Under the pieces are notes generated by a model that was given only the letters and a program-made list of their open reading frames with translations, ran no database searches and was not told the origin of the DNA. A stretch of 48,223 nt of DNA from Candidatus Rifleibacteriota bacterium (GTDB lineage: Bacteria; Muiribacteriota; Ozemobacteria; Ozemobacterales; Ozemobacteraceae), in the NCBI GenBank assembly GCA_015233155.1, contig JADFYG010000048.1:1-48223 (forward strand), written 5' to 3'. The position numbers were made by a program, and so were the translations under genes. Numbering within the stretch: position 1 is the first letter of the stretch; each line of letters starts with the position of its first letter. Shown here one piece after another: positions 32,833-42,103 of the stretch.

Positions 32833-34655
32833 TTAAGCTCATCCGTGGCTCTCTGGCGAAAGTTTTTGCCGGGGGTGTTTTGATTTCTACCTTCTGTTTG
32901 CTTACTCTTATCACCGGATGTGGTTCCAAAAAAGATCTCCCGGAGCGCATTCGCCGGCTTGCTGAAACCAGCGATCATTCCGTAATCCGCATCGGTATCA
33001 TGGGTGATGCCCGGGAATTGGGACCAAGTGATGTTCATGATCGAAGCGGTCGTTTTCTGAGCAATTTGATCAATGCCGGTCCACTTCGGCTGACCCCACG
33101 TGGAGAATTCACCCCGGACCTCTGGAAACAATTTAATGTTGCTACCGATGCCGACGGGAATCTGACTGTGGAAGGAGAGTGGCGTGACGGAATCGTCTGG
33201 CACGACGGAGTTCCGGTGACTCTCGAAGATTTGCAGTTTACCATAGACAGATTACGCGATGCGCAGTCCAATTCCCCTCTGACGTTGCTTGCAAAACAGG
33301 TTAAAAATATAGAAAGCCTGGATTCCGGAAAAAAGTGTCGTGTGACTTTCACCGGCACATCCCGTCAGTATCTTCATCTTCTGGGTTCGGGATTGCTTCC
33401 GTCCCATCTTCTTCGATCTCAAAAAGTCGGCGAAGAAAAGATCGCTTTACTTGATGGAGATGAACCGGGCGAAATCATCAGCGGATTCGCTGCTCCGCCG
33501 GCTTCATGCGCAGAAATGGTTAATGCGTCCCAAACTGGTCTGATCGCGAGCAGTTCGCAGAAATCCCACATCATGGATTTTACCGAGATCCCCGTTGGTG
33601 CTGGCGCTTTCCGAGTTGTCAGCCGGAAGCTTCACTCATATCTTGAACTGGCGGCGGGACCGATCGCGGCATCGTCGATGGCAGCAAACCCTGCATCTGC
33701 TTCCAAGCGCGTTCTCATCGTTTTTTATCAGGCTCCGGATGAACTGGTGAGCGATATCCGGAAAGGACACATTGATCTGGCTTTCCTGCCGTCAGAATTT
33801 GCCCAGCGTTTGCAGGAATTGAAAATTCCCGGTGTGCGACTTGTATCTTCTCCCAATCCCAGCTATTTGATGCTTGGGTTCAATACCCATAAGCCTCCGT
33901 TCGACAAACTCGAAGTTCGGCGCGCTATCGATTTTGCAATTAACCGAAAGGCACTGGCTGCGACTTTCCCCTATTCCGGAAAAATACTATCCGGCCCCCC
34001 CCTCGGAAGCGATGATTTGCGTAACTCTTTCGCTTCTCGCGGATATGATCTGACCCGGGCTTCAGAGTTGTTGAGTACTGCCGGTGTAACCGACAGCAAC
34101 GGAGACGGCCGCCGTGAACTTGATGGAAAGGCGTTAGAGCTCACCCTTTTCACCAACGGGGACAATTTCGTCAGAAAGCAACTTTGCGACCAGATAGCCG
34201 ATGATTTGAAAAAAATCGGCATTTTTGTAACGGTGGAAGTGCGTGATTGGTCCCAATTGATAAACAAAACGTTGCCGGAAGGCACTTGGAGCATGTTTCT
34301 GCTGGGCTTCCACGCTCCGCCGGACGGAAACTGGATCAATCTCTGGTCTTCCAATACCCCCATCGGAGTCGCCGCATCGTTAAGCGAAAGATTGAATTTT
34401 ACGGGGTTCTCGACTCAGGAACTGGATCTTGCACTTTCAGCCATCGATACATTGCCGGAACCATCGGACATTGCAGCTCGTAAAGATCTCGTTGCGCGGA
34501 CTCTGTATGAACAGATTCCCGGAGTATTTTTGCTTCAGCCTCTCGACTATGCCGTAGTTTCAGAAGGACTGACCGGGTTCATCTCCGATGGTGATATTTT
34601 TGAGCAGGATGTGGCAGCATGGGAGCGCGTTCCGGTGGCTTCCGCAGGTCATTAG
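32829..34655 (+). CDS. Peptide-type ABC transporter substrate-binding lipoprotein (family 5), long form
   Basis: A 608-residue lipoprotein with a lipobox (Ile-Thr-Gly-Cys near residue 31). It shows the SBP_bac_5 block Gly-Ile-Val-Trp-His-Asp-Gly-Val-Pro-Val-Thr near 120 and the central Arg-Arg-Ala-Ile-Asp-Phe-Ala-Ile-Asn-Arg motif near 365, which is diagnostic. It is about 70 residues longer than the family norm, mostly in an insertion in the first half. It is translationally coupled to the O-antigen ligase (ATGA overlap) and is followed by two ATPase genes but no permeases; the only permeases in the window are at 13674-15447. An EF-hand-like Asp-Ser-Asn-Gly-Asp-Gly-Arg stretch near residue 420 may bind calcium. 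Confidence 0.88.
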   Translation: MIKLIRGSLAKVFAGGVLISTFCLLTLITGCGSKKDLPERIRRLAETSDHSVIRIGIMGDARELGPSDVHDRSGRFLSNLINAGPLRLTPRGEFTPDLWKQFNVATDADGNLTVEGEWRDGIVWHDGVPVTLEDLQFTIDRLRDAQSNSPLTLLAKQVKNIESLDSGKKCRVTFTGTSRQYLHLLGSGLLPSHLLRSQKVGEEKIALLDGDEPGEIISGFAAPPASCAEMVNASQTGLIASSSQKSHIMDFTEIPVGAGAFRVVSRKLHSYLELAAGPIAASSMAANPASASKRVLIVFYQAPDELVSDIRKGHIDLAFLPSEFAQRLQELKIPGVRLVSSPNPSYLMLGFNTHKPPFDKLEVRRAIDFAINRKALAATFPYSGKILSGPPLGSDDLRNSFASRGYDLTRASELLSTAGVTDSNGDGRRELDGKALELTLFTNGDNFVRKQLCDQIADDLKKIGIFVTVEVRDWSQLINKTLPEGTWSMFLLGFHAPPDGNWINLWSSNTPIGVAASLSERLNFTGFSTQELDLALSAIDTLPEPSDIAARKDLVARTLYEQIPGVFLLQPLDYAVVSEGLTGFISDGDIFEQDVAAWERVPVASAGH

Positions 34656-34669
34656 GTTCTCAGGCCGCT

Positions 34670-35650
34670 ATGGGCAACATTCTCGAGATCGAGGATCTAT
34701 CGCTGACCCTTCGCGGAAGCGATGGCAAGAGGTTGCCTGTTCTCGAAGACCTCCGACTTTCTTTAAGTAAAGGAGAATGTCTTGGCATTGCCGGGGAGTC
34801 GGGATCCGGAAAATCGATTCTTGCGATGACAATAATGGGCCTGGTTCCCGGTGCATCTATTCTGGAGCGACGCGGCTCAGTAAAATTTGAAGGAGTCGAA
34901 CTTTTGGGTCTGTCAGAAGATGGATTCAGCAAACTGCGCGGAAATAGAATGGCCATGGTTTTCCAGGAACCCATGACTTCACTGAATCCGCTTCTGACGA
35001 TAGGGGAACAAGTCGGCGAAACCATTTATGCTCATCAGTCAGACCTTTCTGCAGCGGATGTAGAAGGACGTGTATGTGCGGCCATGTCTCGTGCCGGTTT
35101 TTCAGATCCGGGAGCGTACCTGGCGTCCTTTCCTCATCAGCTCAGCGGTGGCATGCGGCAACGAGCTATGCTGGCCATGTCACTTGTCATGGAGCCGGAT
35201 ATAATCATAGCCGATGAGCCGACTACGGCTCTTGATGCATCATTACAGGTGCAATTGCTTGATCAGCTTAGACATGGGGTTAAAGATGGAGGTCATGCAT
35301 TGATTTTTATCAGTCATGATCTTGGGGTTATTCGATCTATTGCCGATCGCCTTGCCGTACTTTACGCCGGATTTCTGGTAGAAGAAGGTCCGGCTGCCGC
35401 AGTGCTCGAGCACCCGGCTCATCCATATTCGGCTGCTCTTACAGCAGCTCTTCCTCGCCTGACTGTCGAACACCGTCTTCCCAGATCCATACCGGGGCAT
35501 TTGCCATCCCCGGACAAGAAACCTTCAGGATGCGTGTTCTCGGATCGCTGTGTGAAAGCACAGCGCGTATGCCATGAGACTGTGCCGATGTCTCGCGAAG
35601 TGGGAAGAAACAGACGGGCCCGGTGCCTGTTTCCAGAGACTGTCGAGTGA
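34670..35650 (+). CDS. Peptide ABC transporter ATPase, DppD/OppD-like
   Basis: From the ATG at 34670 the product has 326 residues. Walker A (Gly-Glu-Ser-Gly-Ser-Gly-Lys-Ser, 42-49), the Q-loop (Phe-Gln-Glu-Pro-Met), the signature Leu-Ser-Gly-Gly-Met-Arg-Gln-Arg, Walker B (Ile-Ile-Ala-Asp-Glu-Pro) and the switch His (Ser-His-Asp) are all intact. The C-terminal oligopeptide-type extension has Cys residues in Cys-x5-Arg-Cys-x6-Cys order, a pattern that in some relatives holds an iron-sulfur cluster. It powers uptake through a DppB/C channel. It starts 14 nt after the binding-protein stop; an in-frame ATG at 34619 lies inside that gene and is rejected. Its TGA overlaps the next ATG by one base. 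Confidence 0.93.
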   Translation: MGNILEIEDLSLTLRGSDGKRLPVLEDLRLSLSKGECLGIAGESGSGKSILAMTIMGLVPGASILERRGSVKFEGVELLGLSEDGFSKLRGNRMAMVFQEPMTSLNPLLTIGEQVGETIYAHQSDLSAADVEGRVCAAMSRAGFSDPGAYLASFPHQLSGGMRQRAMLAMSLVMEPDIIIADEPTTALDASLQVQLLDQLRHGVKDGGHALIFISHDLGVIRSIADRLAVLYAGFLVEEGPAAAVLEHPAHPYSAALTAALPRLTVEHRLPRSIPGHLPSPDKKPSGCVFSDRCVKAQRVCHETVPMSREVGRNRRARCLFPETVE

Positions 35651-36684
35651 TGGAGACAGGAAGCGAAGTCTTGCGGGTCTGGGGCCTTTCTAAGCGTTTC
35701 GAACGTGAGCGATCGATGCTTCAACATTTGTATGACTGGTGGTCGGGCCAGTCGGCTTCAAAAGTGCAAGCCTTATGTGAAGTTGGAATGACGATTTTTG
35801 CCCAGGAAACAGTCGGCATTCTTGGGGAAAGCGGATCGGGAAAGTCCACGCTGGCACGCATTCTGATGGGACTGCTGCATTCAGACGAGGGTGGTGGAAT
35901 GCTGCTCGGCAACGACCTTTTCGATAAACGGCCCGGCATTCGTCTGGCCAATCTTAGACGCATGCAGATGGTGTTTCAAGACCCCTTTGGATCGCTCGAT
36001 CCCCGGATGAGTATAAAAAACATTTTACTTGAGCCTTTTAAAATTCATGGAATTGCTGACAAACAAGACTGGAACAGGCGTCTCGTGGATGGGCTTGCCG
36101 AAGTGGGCCTCGAGCCGAATGTTCTGGCGCGTTATCCCGCCGAATTCAGCGGGGGACAACGTCAGCGAATAGGAATTTGTCGTGCCCTTCTTCTTGATCC
36201 GAGCGTGCTGATTGCAGATGAGGCCGTTTCAGCGCTTGATGTTTCCGTACAGGCACAGATTCTGGAACTCCTGGTCAGATTGAAAGAGGCGCGACGACTT
36301 TCACTGATATTCATTTCGCATGACGTAGCGGTTGTCAGGCAGCTTGCCGATCGAATCATCGTGCTGTATCGGGGCAGCATCGTAGAATCGCTGAGTGCGG
36401 ATTGTCTGTTGAAAGATGCTGCGCATCCATACACGCGTCGCCTGATTGGTGCGGCTCTCACGCTTCGCGAAGGGATCTCAAAAGCTGTCGGGGTTGATGT
36501 AAAAAAAAATGACTCTGTATCGGAACCGCAATCTGCTGGTTGCCCATTCGTTGCAGGCTGTCCGGAAGCCTTCGCAGATTGTTCCGATGCCCCCAAACTC
36601 ATGGAACTCCATCCGGGACATATGGTGGCTTGCCATGTTCCTGAGACTGTCCGGGCCGTCGAAAAAATTGCTTCACTCGAATAA
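35650..36684 (+). CDS. Peptide ABC transporter ATPase, DppF/OppF-like
   Basis: 344 residues from the ATG at 35650, overlapping the previous stop (TGATG). Walker A (Gly-Glu-Ser-Gly-Ser-Gly-Lys-Ser, 59-66), the Q-loop Phe-Gln-Asp-Pro, the signature Phe-Ser-Gly-Gly-Gln-Arg-Gln-Arg and Walker B (Leu-Ile-Ala-Asp-Glu) are intact. The Pro usual after Asp-Glu is Ala (Asp-Glu-Ala-Val-Ser-Ala-Leu-Asp), as found in many OppF proteins. A C-terminal Cys-rich extension (Cys-Pro-Phe-Val-Ala-Gly-Cys) matches the oligopeptide ATPase tail. It pairs with the DppD-like subunit to form an asymmetric ATPase dimer. No permease follows; the next gene is a polysaccharide chain-length protein. Confidence 0.93.
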   Translation: METGSEVLRVWGLSKRFERERSMLQHLYDWWSGQSASKVQALCEVGMTIFAQETVGILGESGSGKSTLARILMGLLHSDEGGGMLLGNDLFDKRPGIRLANLRRMQMVFQDPFGSLDPRMSIKNILLEPFKIHGIADKQDWNRRLVDGLAEVGLEPNVLARYPAEFSGGQRQRIGICRALLLDPSVLIADEAVSALDVSVQAQILELLVRLKEARRLSLIFISHDVAVVRQLADRIIVLYRGSIVESLSADCLLKDAAHPYTRRLIGAALTLREGISKAVGVDVKKNDSVSEPQSAGCPFVAGCPEAFADCSDAPKLMELHPGHMVACHVPETVRAVEKIASLE

Positions 36685-36699
36685 GGAGTTGATCAAAAA

Positions 36700-37935
36700 A
36701 TGACCTCACCAAAAGAAGTTTTGAAAGACATTGACACTGATTCCCTGAAGAAGGAAATAAAGGAAGAACTGATCAAGCGTGCGATCTTGATGGGACTTGA
36801 AAGCGACGATATCGATATCGGGCAGCTCTTCGGAGTGTTATGGAAGCGCATTGGCCTGGTCGTGGTATTACCACTGCTGATTGGCATTTTGTCCGTTTTT
36901 TACGCACTTAGTCTTCCGCCTTTATTTAAGGCGACTTCGACGATATTCGTGCATTCCAAGGGCGGTGGTGGGGGCATGTCTGCATTGCTCGGGAATTTAC
37001 CATTCGGCGGAGGAATGCTCGGTGGCAGTGGAGGATCCGCCGAGTATCTCACGGCGTATCTGAAAAGCCGTCTCATGACAACGGAAATCATTCGAAAGTT
37101 CAATATTGCCACGGATACAATGATCGTCGGGAAAAATCTCGCTGAGCTCAAATTTGACGATATTCTCAAAATAATGGATGACGTGGTTAATATCGGCAAG
37201 GACAAAGACGGCCTGATCCTTGTCACCGTAGAAACTAAATCGGCGACGTTATCGGCTGATATTTCCGAAGGTTATCTGGAGTTACTTAACAAGTTTTCCA
37301 AGGGCCCTGCAAAAGAAAAGCATTTATTCATCGAATCACAGCTTGCAAAAATTAGTCGCGAGCTTGAGGATGCTGAAGTCAAGTTCAAGGCATTTCAGGA
37401 CAAGAACAGGCTTATCGCCATTGATGAGCAAAGCAAGGCGCTTATCGAAAAACTTGTAAAACTACAGTCAGAACAAATGGAAAGCGGTATTGCTCTGACG
37501 ATGCATAACAGTTTGTTGAAAGCATCGGGAAATGTTCCGGAGCTGGTCAAGATCGAAGCGCAGAAACTCGGTGAAGAAGCAAAACTTAAAGCACTTGGTG
37601 AGTTAATTGGTGAAACGGAAAAACTTCTTGAGGGACTTCCAGCACTTACTCTGGATTATTCCAGACTGATGCGGGAGCTTAAGGTGAAGGAAAAAGTATT
37701 CGCAACTCTGACCGAGCAAAATGAAATGGCAAAAATAGCGGAAGCCGAGGAAGGAAGCCAGTTCGAAATCATTGACCATGCTCTGGCGCCTGATCGCAAA
37801 TCGGGGCCCAAGCGTTCGTCTATCGTCATTATGGCTACTCTGACGACGGGAATGATGACTGTATTTCTCGCATTTTTCCTGGAATATCTGGAAAAACGGC
37901 GTCGTTCGAAAGAAAATAAGACCAAAACAGCATAG
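36700..37935 (+). CDS. Wzz/GNVR-type polysaccharide chain-length determinant
   Basis: A 411-residue inner-membrane protein with AAGGAG upstream. After an acidic/basic helical start, a first transmembrane helix lies near 49-70. The Wzz-type periplasmic segment opens with Ala-Thr-Ser-Thr-Ile-Phe-Val and a Gly-rich loop (about 88-112), then Tyr-Leu-x-x-Tyr-Leu-Lys-Ser-Arg. Long coiled coils (about 200-345) lead to a Pro-rich turn and the second transmembrane helix near 380-398, with a basic tail. There is no C-terminal tyrosine-kinase domain. Such proteins set the length of O-antigen or exopolysaccharide and cooperate with Wzy/Wza-like partners, both of which are encoded upstream. It converges with the RND gene over a 24-nt gap lacking a terminator. 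Confidence 0.9.
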   Translation: MTSPKEVLKDIDTDSLKKEIKEELIKRAILMGLESDDIDIGQLFGVLWKRIGLVVVLPLLIGILSVFYALSLPPLFKATSTIFVHSKGGGGGMSALLGNLPFGGGMLGGSGGSAEYLTAYLKSRLMTTEIIRKFNIATDTMIVGKNLAELKFDDILKIMDDVVNIGKDKDGLILVTVETKSATLSADISEGYLELLNKFSKGPAKEKHLFIESQLAKISRELEDAEVKFKAFQDKNRLIAIDEQSKALIEKLVKLQSEQMESGIALTMHNSLLKASGNVPELVKIEAQKLGEEAKLKALGELIGETEKLLEGLPALTLDYSRLMRELKVKEKVFATLTEQNEMAKIAEAEEGSQFEIIDHALAPDRKSGPKRSSIVIMATLTTGMMTVFLAFFLEYLEKRRRSKENKTKTA

Positions 37936-37959
37936 ACGTGCGAGCAGTTAACTGACGCA

Positions 37960-40900
37960 TCAGGATTCCATTCGGGGAAGGACGGAACGAATCCAGATCA
38001 TGAGATCGTCGAACAGCGTGTATGCCACCGGGGTCACCAGCAGGGTGATGAGAAGGCACAAACTCTGCCCTCCGATGATGACGATGGCCATGGAAGCCCG
38101 GGTTGCCGAACCGGGACCAGTACCCAGTGCCATTGGCAGCATCCCCGCCACCAAGGTGACTGTGGTCATGAGGATCGGCCGCAGGCGGGCCTGATTGGCC
38201 TCGTATACAGCTTTGTCCCGCTCCATTCCCTGCTCGCGCAAAGTGTTGGTATAATCGATCTGCAGAATCGCATTCTTTTTCACGATGCCGAACAGCATGA
38301 AAACACCGAGCCCCGAATACACATTCAGGGTGCAGTTGGGCAAAAAGCCCCGGGCGATAAGAAGCGTCACCAAGGCGAAGGGGATGGAGAGAGGCAGTGA
38401 CAGCATGATTGTTAAAGGGTGCAGGAAGCTCTCGAACTGGGACGCCAGAATCAGGAACATGAAAATGGCGCTCATGGAAAAAGCTCTGTAATAACCGGCG
38501 TAGGTCCGCTCCATTTCCTTGGCTTTGCCGCCGAATCCAAAGGAATACTCGACGGGAAGATTCATTTCCCGGATGGTTTTCACAATGTATTCATTGGCCT
38601 CACCAAGACCACGTCCTTTTCCCAGGGTGCCGCTCACCGAAATGCTGCGCTGTCGATCCTGACGATTGATCTGAGCAGGACCGAAGCCTGTCGTAACAGA
38701 GGCCAGCGAATCCAGCGTCACACAATTCCCATCACCTGTCGGAAGCAGCAATTTCGATATCTGACGGACATCTGTCCGGTCTTCGGGCCTGAGACGAACA
38801 CGAACTTCGTATTGTTCATCCCCATCCTGATATTGACTGATCTGGTCCATCCCGCCAACCAGGGTTTTCAGGGTCAGAAACACCGTATCGACCCGGATTC
38901 CCGCCTGAAAAGCCCGGTCACGATCGACCTTCACATGGATTTCCGGCTTGCGGTCGATAAACGAAGAGCTCACGTTTCCGAAAATCGGACACTTGCGCAG
39001 ATTTTCTACGATCGAGTTGGTATAGCCTTTGAGCTTCTCCAGATCGGGACCTCGAACATAAAACATAAAATCCTTGCCGCCTCCACCCATGACCTGAACA
39101 CCGCCGTTTTGTACAGAAGGGTCGTATTGCTGGTATTCTTTCATGATCTTGCGGGCTTCGACCATGGAATCGGCCTGGGAGAAATTCCGTTTCGAAAGAT
39201 CGACAAGTTGTACATATATCGATCCCTCTGTTACCTGGGAAGTCCCTCCTCCGCCACCAACCTGAGTGTAGAAGTGTTGTGCACCGGGCAATTTGCGAAG
39301 TTTCCCCTCGATTTCCCTGATGACTCTTTCGGTTGCCCTCATCGAGCTCCCCTGCGGCATTTTTATGCTGACTTGGTATTCACCGGAATCGTCCGTCGGG
39401 AGGAAATCGACTTTACTCATACTGTAAAGTGGAACGATCGACGCAAGACAAAGGCCGGCAATAAGCAGGATCACCCAGCGTCGCCGCAGGGAGAACCGGA
39501 GGAGACTTCCATATACGCGCTCCAGAATCAGAAAAAACCAGGAATTCTTGCTGCCTCCGTGACCACGGGCAATCTTGAATCGGAACAGCTGCGAACACAT
39601 CATCGGAGTGAGCGTGAACGACACGAAAATCGAAACCAGGATCGAGAAAGCGATTGTCAGACCGAAATTGCTCAGCAGGTTACCAATAATGCCGGAGATG
39701 AAGATGACAGGGACGAAGATAACAGCCAGGGAAAGACTTGTCGCCATGACCGCCAGGGCAATTTCCGAGGTCGCCTCGCTCGATGCGGTCATGGCATCGG
39801 AGCCTCTTTCCTCAATATGGCGGAAGATGTTTTCCAGGACGACAATGGCATCGTCAATGACGATGCCGACTGCCAGTGTCATTCCCAGCATGGTCATATT
39901 GTTCAGGGTGAAGCCCATCAACTTCATGAAAATGAAGGTGGAGATCAGGGAAACCGGTATCGCCAAGGCAGCAATGAATGTCGAAACGAGGTTGCGCATG
40001 AACAGCAGAACCACCAACGAAGCCAGAAACGACCCCATGACAAGGTGCAGATTCAATTCATGCATCGAAGCCTTGATGAACTCCGACTGATCGCGGATAT
40101 ACAGGATTTTCAGATCGGAGGGAAAGCTTTTTTGCAGTTCCGTGATACGGTTCTTGATCTGATTGATGACATCCAGCGTGTTACAGCCCGACTGTTTTTG
40201 AATGGTCAGGGAAAGGCAAGATTCGCCGTCCAGCCAGGCCAGTGATCGGATTTCCTCAACGTCATCGACGACCGTTCCGAGATCCTGTACCCGGATAAAC
40301 CTTCCCTCACGCTCGGCAACGATGATGTTGACAAACTCCTTAGTACTGCGGATGCGCCCCAGGTTTCGCAGAACATACTCGTAATCGCCGTTGGTGACGT
40401 TACCGCCCGGCACCTCCATGTTCTGGTTCTGTAACGCAGTCTTAACCTGATCCGCCGATATATTCAACGCCGCAAGGCGTCCGGCATCAAGAACTACCTG
40501 GATCGCCCGGTTCTTTTCTCCGACGATTTGAATGGCGCCCACGCCATTGATTGTTTCTAAAGGCTCCTGTATTCGTTTTTTGGCGAAAAAAGTCAGCTCA
40601 CGCATGGGCATTTTTCCAGAAACCACCAAAGTCAGGACCGGGCTTGCGTCCGGATCGACCTTCTCTACAGAAGGCGGGTCAATACCCTTCGGAAGTTTGT
40701 TCATGACACGAGCAATCTTGTCCCGAATTTCCTGGGCCCCGACATCAATGTTTTTTTCAAGGTTGAAGACGACTGAGACCATGGCATTACCGAACTCACA
40801 CCTCGCGGAGATCGTATCAATTCCGCTAATGGTGTTTACAGCCTCTTCAATGACACGCACGATCTCCGACTCCAACTCCTCGGGGCTGGCACCCGGATAA

Positions 40901-41049
40901 TCGGTCGAAATTCGGACGCTTGGGTTGTCTATTTTCGGAAAGAGATCAAGGCCAAGACCCTGGTAGGAGAAATATCCGAGAACGATCAACGCTGCGTTGA
41001 TCATCAGGGTGAAGACCGGACGCTTGATGCAAACGTTGGCTAGGTTCAC
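37960..41049 (-). CDS. RND multidrug-type efflux transporter, HAE1/AcrB family
   Basis: 1029 residues, the standard size, with 12 transmembrane helices and two large periplasmic loops. TM4 carries the proton-relay Asp-Asp (Gly-Ile-Val-Ile-Asp-Asp-Ala-Ile-Val-Val) and TM10 the essential Lys (Gly-Ile-Val-Lys-Lys-Asn-Ala). A Gly-Gly-Gly-Gly-rich porter-domain loop is present. It exports hydrophobic or amphiphilic compounds using the proton gradient, together with the adaptor and TolC-like protein encoded just upstream. The start overlaps the adaptor stop by 4 nt (ATGA). No local regulator gene accompanies the operon. Substrates cannot be told from sequence. Confidence 0.96.
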   Translation of the reverse strand: MNLANVCIKRPVFTLMINAALIVLGYFSYQGLGLDLFPKIDNPSVRISTDYPGASPEELESEIVRVIEEAVNTISGIDTISARCEFGNAMVSVVFNLEKNIDVGAQEIRDKIARVMNKLPKGIDPPSVEKVDPDASPVLTLVVSGKMPMRELTFFAKKRIQEPLETINGVGAIQIVGEKNRAIQVVLDAGRLAALNISADQVKTALQNQNMEVPGGNVTNGDYEYVLRNLGRIRSTKEFVNIIVAEREGRFIRVQDLGTVVDDVEEIRSLAWLDGESCLSLTIQKQSGCNTLDVINQIKNRITELQKSFPSDLKILYIRDQSEFIKASMHELNLHLVMGSFLASLVVLLFMRNLVSTFIAALAIPVSLISTFIFMKLMGFTLNNMTMLGMTLAVGIVIDDAIVVLENIFRHIEERGSDAMTASSEATSEIALAVMATSLSLAVIFVPVIFISGIIGNLLSNFGLTIAFSILVSIFVSFTLTPMMCSQLFRFKIARGHGGSKNSWFFLILERVYGSLLRFSLRRRWVILLIAGLCLASIVPLYSMSKVDFLPTDDSGEYQVSIKMPQGSSMRATERVIREIEGKLRKLPGAQHFYTQVGGGGGTSQVTEGSIYVQLVDLSKRNFSQADSMVEARKIMKEYQQYDPSVQNGGVQVMGGGGKDFMFYVRGPDLEKLKGYTNSIVENLRKCPIFGNVSSSFIDRKPEIHVKVDRDRAFQAGIRVDTVFLTLKTLVGGMDQISQYQDGDEQYEVRVRLRPEDRTDVRQISKLLLPTGDGNCVTLDSLASVTTGFGPAQINRQDRQRSISVSGTLGKGRGLGEANEYIVKTIREMNLPVEYSFGFGGKAKEMERTYAGYYRAFSMSAIFMFLILASQFESFLHPLTIMLSLPLSIPFALVTLLIARGFLPNCTLNVYSGLGVFMLFGIVKKNAILQIDYTNTLREQGMERDKAVYEANQARLRPILMTTVTLVAGMLPMALGTGPGSATRASMAIVIIGGQSLCLLITLLVTPVAYTLFDDLMIWIRSVLPRMES

Positions 41050-42077
41050 CGATCCGCACCACTTTCGACATTCCCGAACAAAATCTTCGCCCGGACAAAC
41101 ATTCCCGGCTTGAGAATCATGTCAGGGTTGCTCACCATGAACTCGGCGCGGGCCACACGGGTTTTGGAATCAAGCATTGCGGGGACCCGCCTGAGGGTCC
41201 CGGGGAAACACAGACCAGGAAAGGCATCGAGACAGATCTTTGCCGTCATTCCAGCCTTCAACAGAGGAATTAGCCTCTCGGAACAATTTACAACGGCATA
41301 CACCGGGTCGGTCTGGATAAACAGATAGATGGGCGTAGTCGGGGTAACGTAGGTCCCTTCATCCGAAAATCGCTGGGCGACCATTCCATTGAAGGGGGCC
41401 CGGAGATAAGCATATTCCAGTTGCAATCGAGCCATTTTCATGGCTGCTTCCAACTGTCGCACCTGCGCCCGAATGGCTTCTTTTTCTTCCAGGCGGGGTC
41501 CGAGATCAACCAGGGCTTTCTTCTGGAGAGCCGATTGATACTGGGCCTCGTTAACCGTCGCCCGGGCTTCGGCGGCATCCCGGGCACTCTTGGAGACAGC
41601 CCCCGATTGGCAAAGATCTCTGACGCGAAGCAGGTCAGACTGCGCATTATCCATGTTGGCCTTAGCCTGTCGCATCTCCTCTTCCGCCTGCTTCTTCTCT
41701 TCAGGCCGGGATCCTGTTTCCAGGATTTTCAGACGGGCTTTGGCAACTTCCAGATTGGCCTCAGTCTGCAGAAGTGATAACTCCAGGTCCTGGGTGTCCA
41801 GAGTCGCCATGATCTGGCCTGCGCTGGCAAGATCACCAATGAACAGGGGGACGGAAGCCAGCTGACCAGCCACCTTGGTTCCGATGGCGGCTTTGCGGAT
41901 GGCAACGATTTCCCCGACAAGCTCTTCATTGGACGGCATCAGAGAGGGTTCCGAAGCAGCCGCAACAGACTCTTGCAGAACAGTTGTTCCAGAGGATTGG
42001 CCCAAGGCAGGAAAGGATGCCAGAACCGGAAGAATCACCGCGAGAAGGGCGGAAACAAATCGCTTGAGAGAAAGCAT
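41046..42077 (-). CDS. RND periplasmic adaptor (membrane-fusion protein)
   Basis: 343 residues with a signal peptide (about 1-26). The split lipoyl/barrel-sandwich motif is present: Ile-Gly-Thr-Lys-Val-Ala-Gly-Gln near 63 and Tyr-Leu-Arg-Ala-Pro-Phe-Asn-Gly near 225. A long alpha-hairpin coiled coil lies between (about 95-215), and a beta-barrel domain follows with Pro-Val-Tyr-Ala-Val-Val. No lipobox Cys is present, so it is periplasmic rather than lipid-anchored. It bridges the RND pump and the TolC-like channel. It lies 26 nt after the TolC gene and overlaps the RND gene by 4 nt. Confidence 0.93.
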   Translation of the reverse strand: MLSLKRFVSALLAVILPVLASFPALGQSSGTTVLQESVAAASEPSLMPSNEELVGEIVAIRKAAIGTKVAGQLASVPLFIGDLASAGQIMATLDTQDLELSLLQTEANLEVAKARLKILETGSRPEEKKQAEEEMRQAKANMDNAQSDLLRVRDLCQSGAVSKSARDAAEARATVNEAQYQSALQKKALVDLGPRLEEKEAIRAQVRQLEAAMKMARLQLEYAYLRAPFNGMVAQRFSDEGTYVTPTTPIYLFIQTDPVYAVVNCSERLIPLLKAGMTAKICLDAFPGLCFPGTLRRVPAMLDSKTRVARAEFMVSNPDMILKPGMFVRAKILFGNVESGADR

Positions 42078-42103
42078 GCTGTCATCCTTTTATTCGACGG
42101 AGT

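Noticed and set aside
38419..40245. 608-codon open frame on the plus strand
   Set aside because: It lies wholly antisense to the RND transporter gene, is rich in His, Arg and Gln, and has no family features. It is a by-product of the codon use of the real gene.
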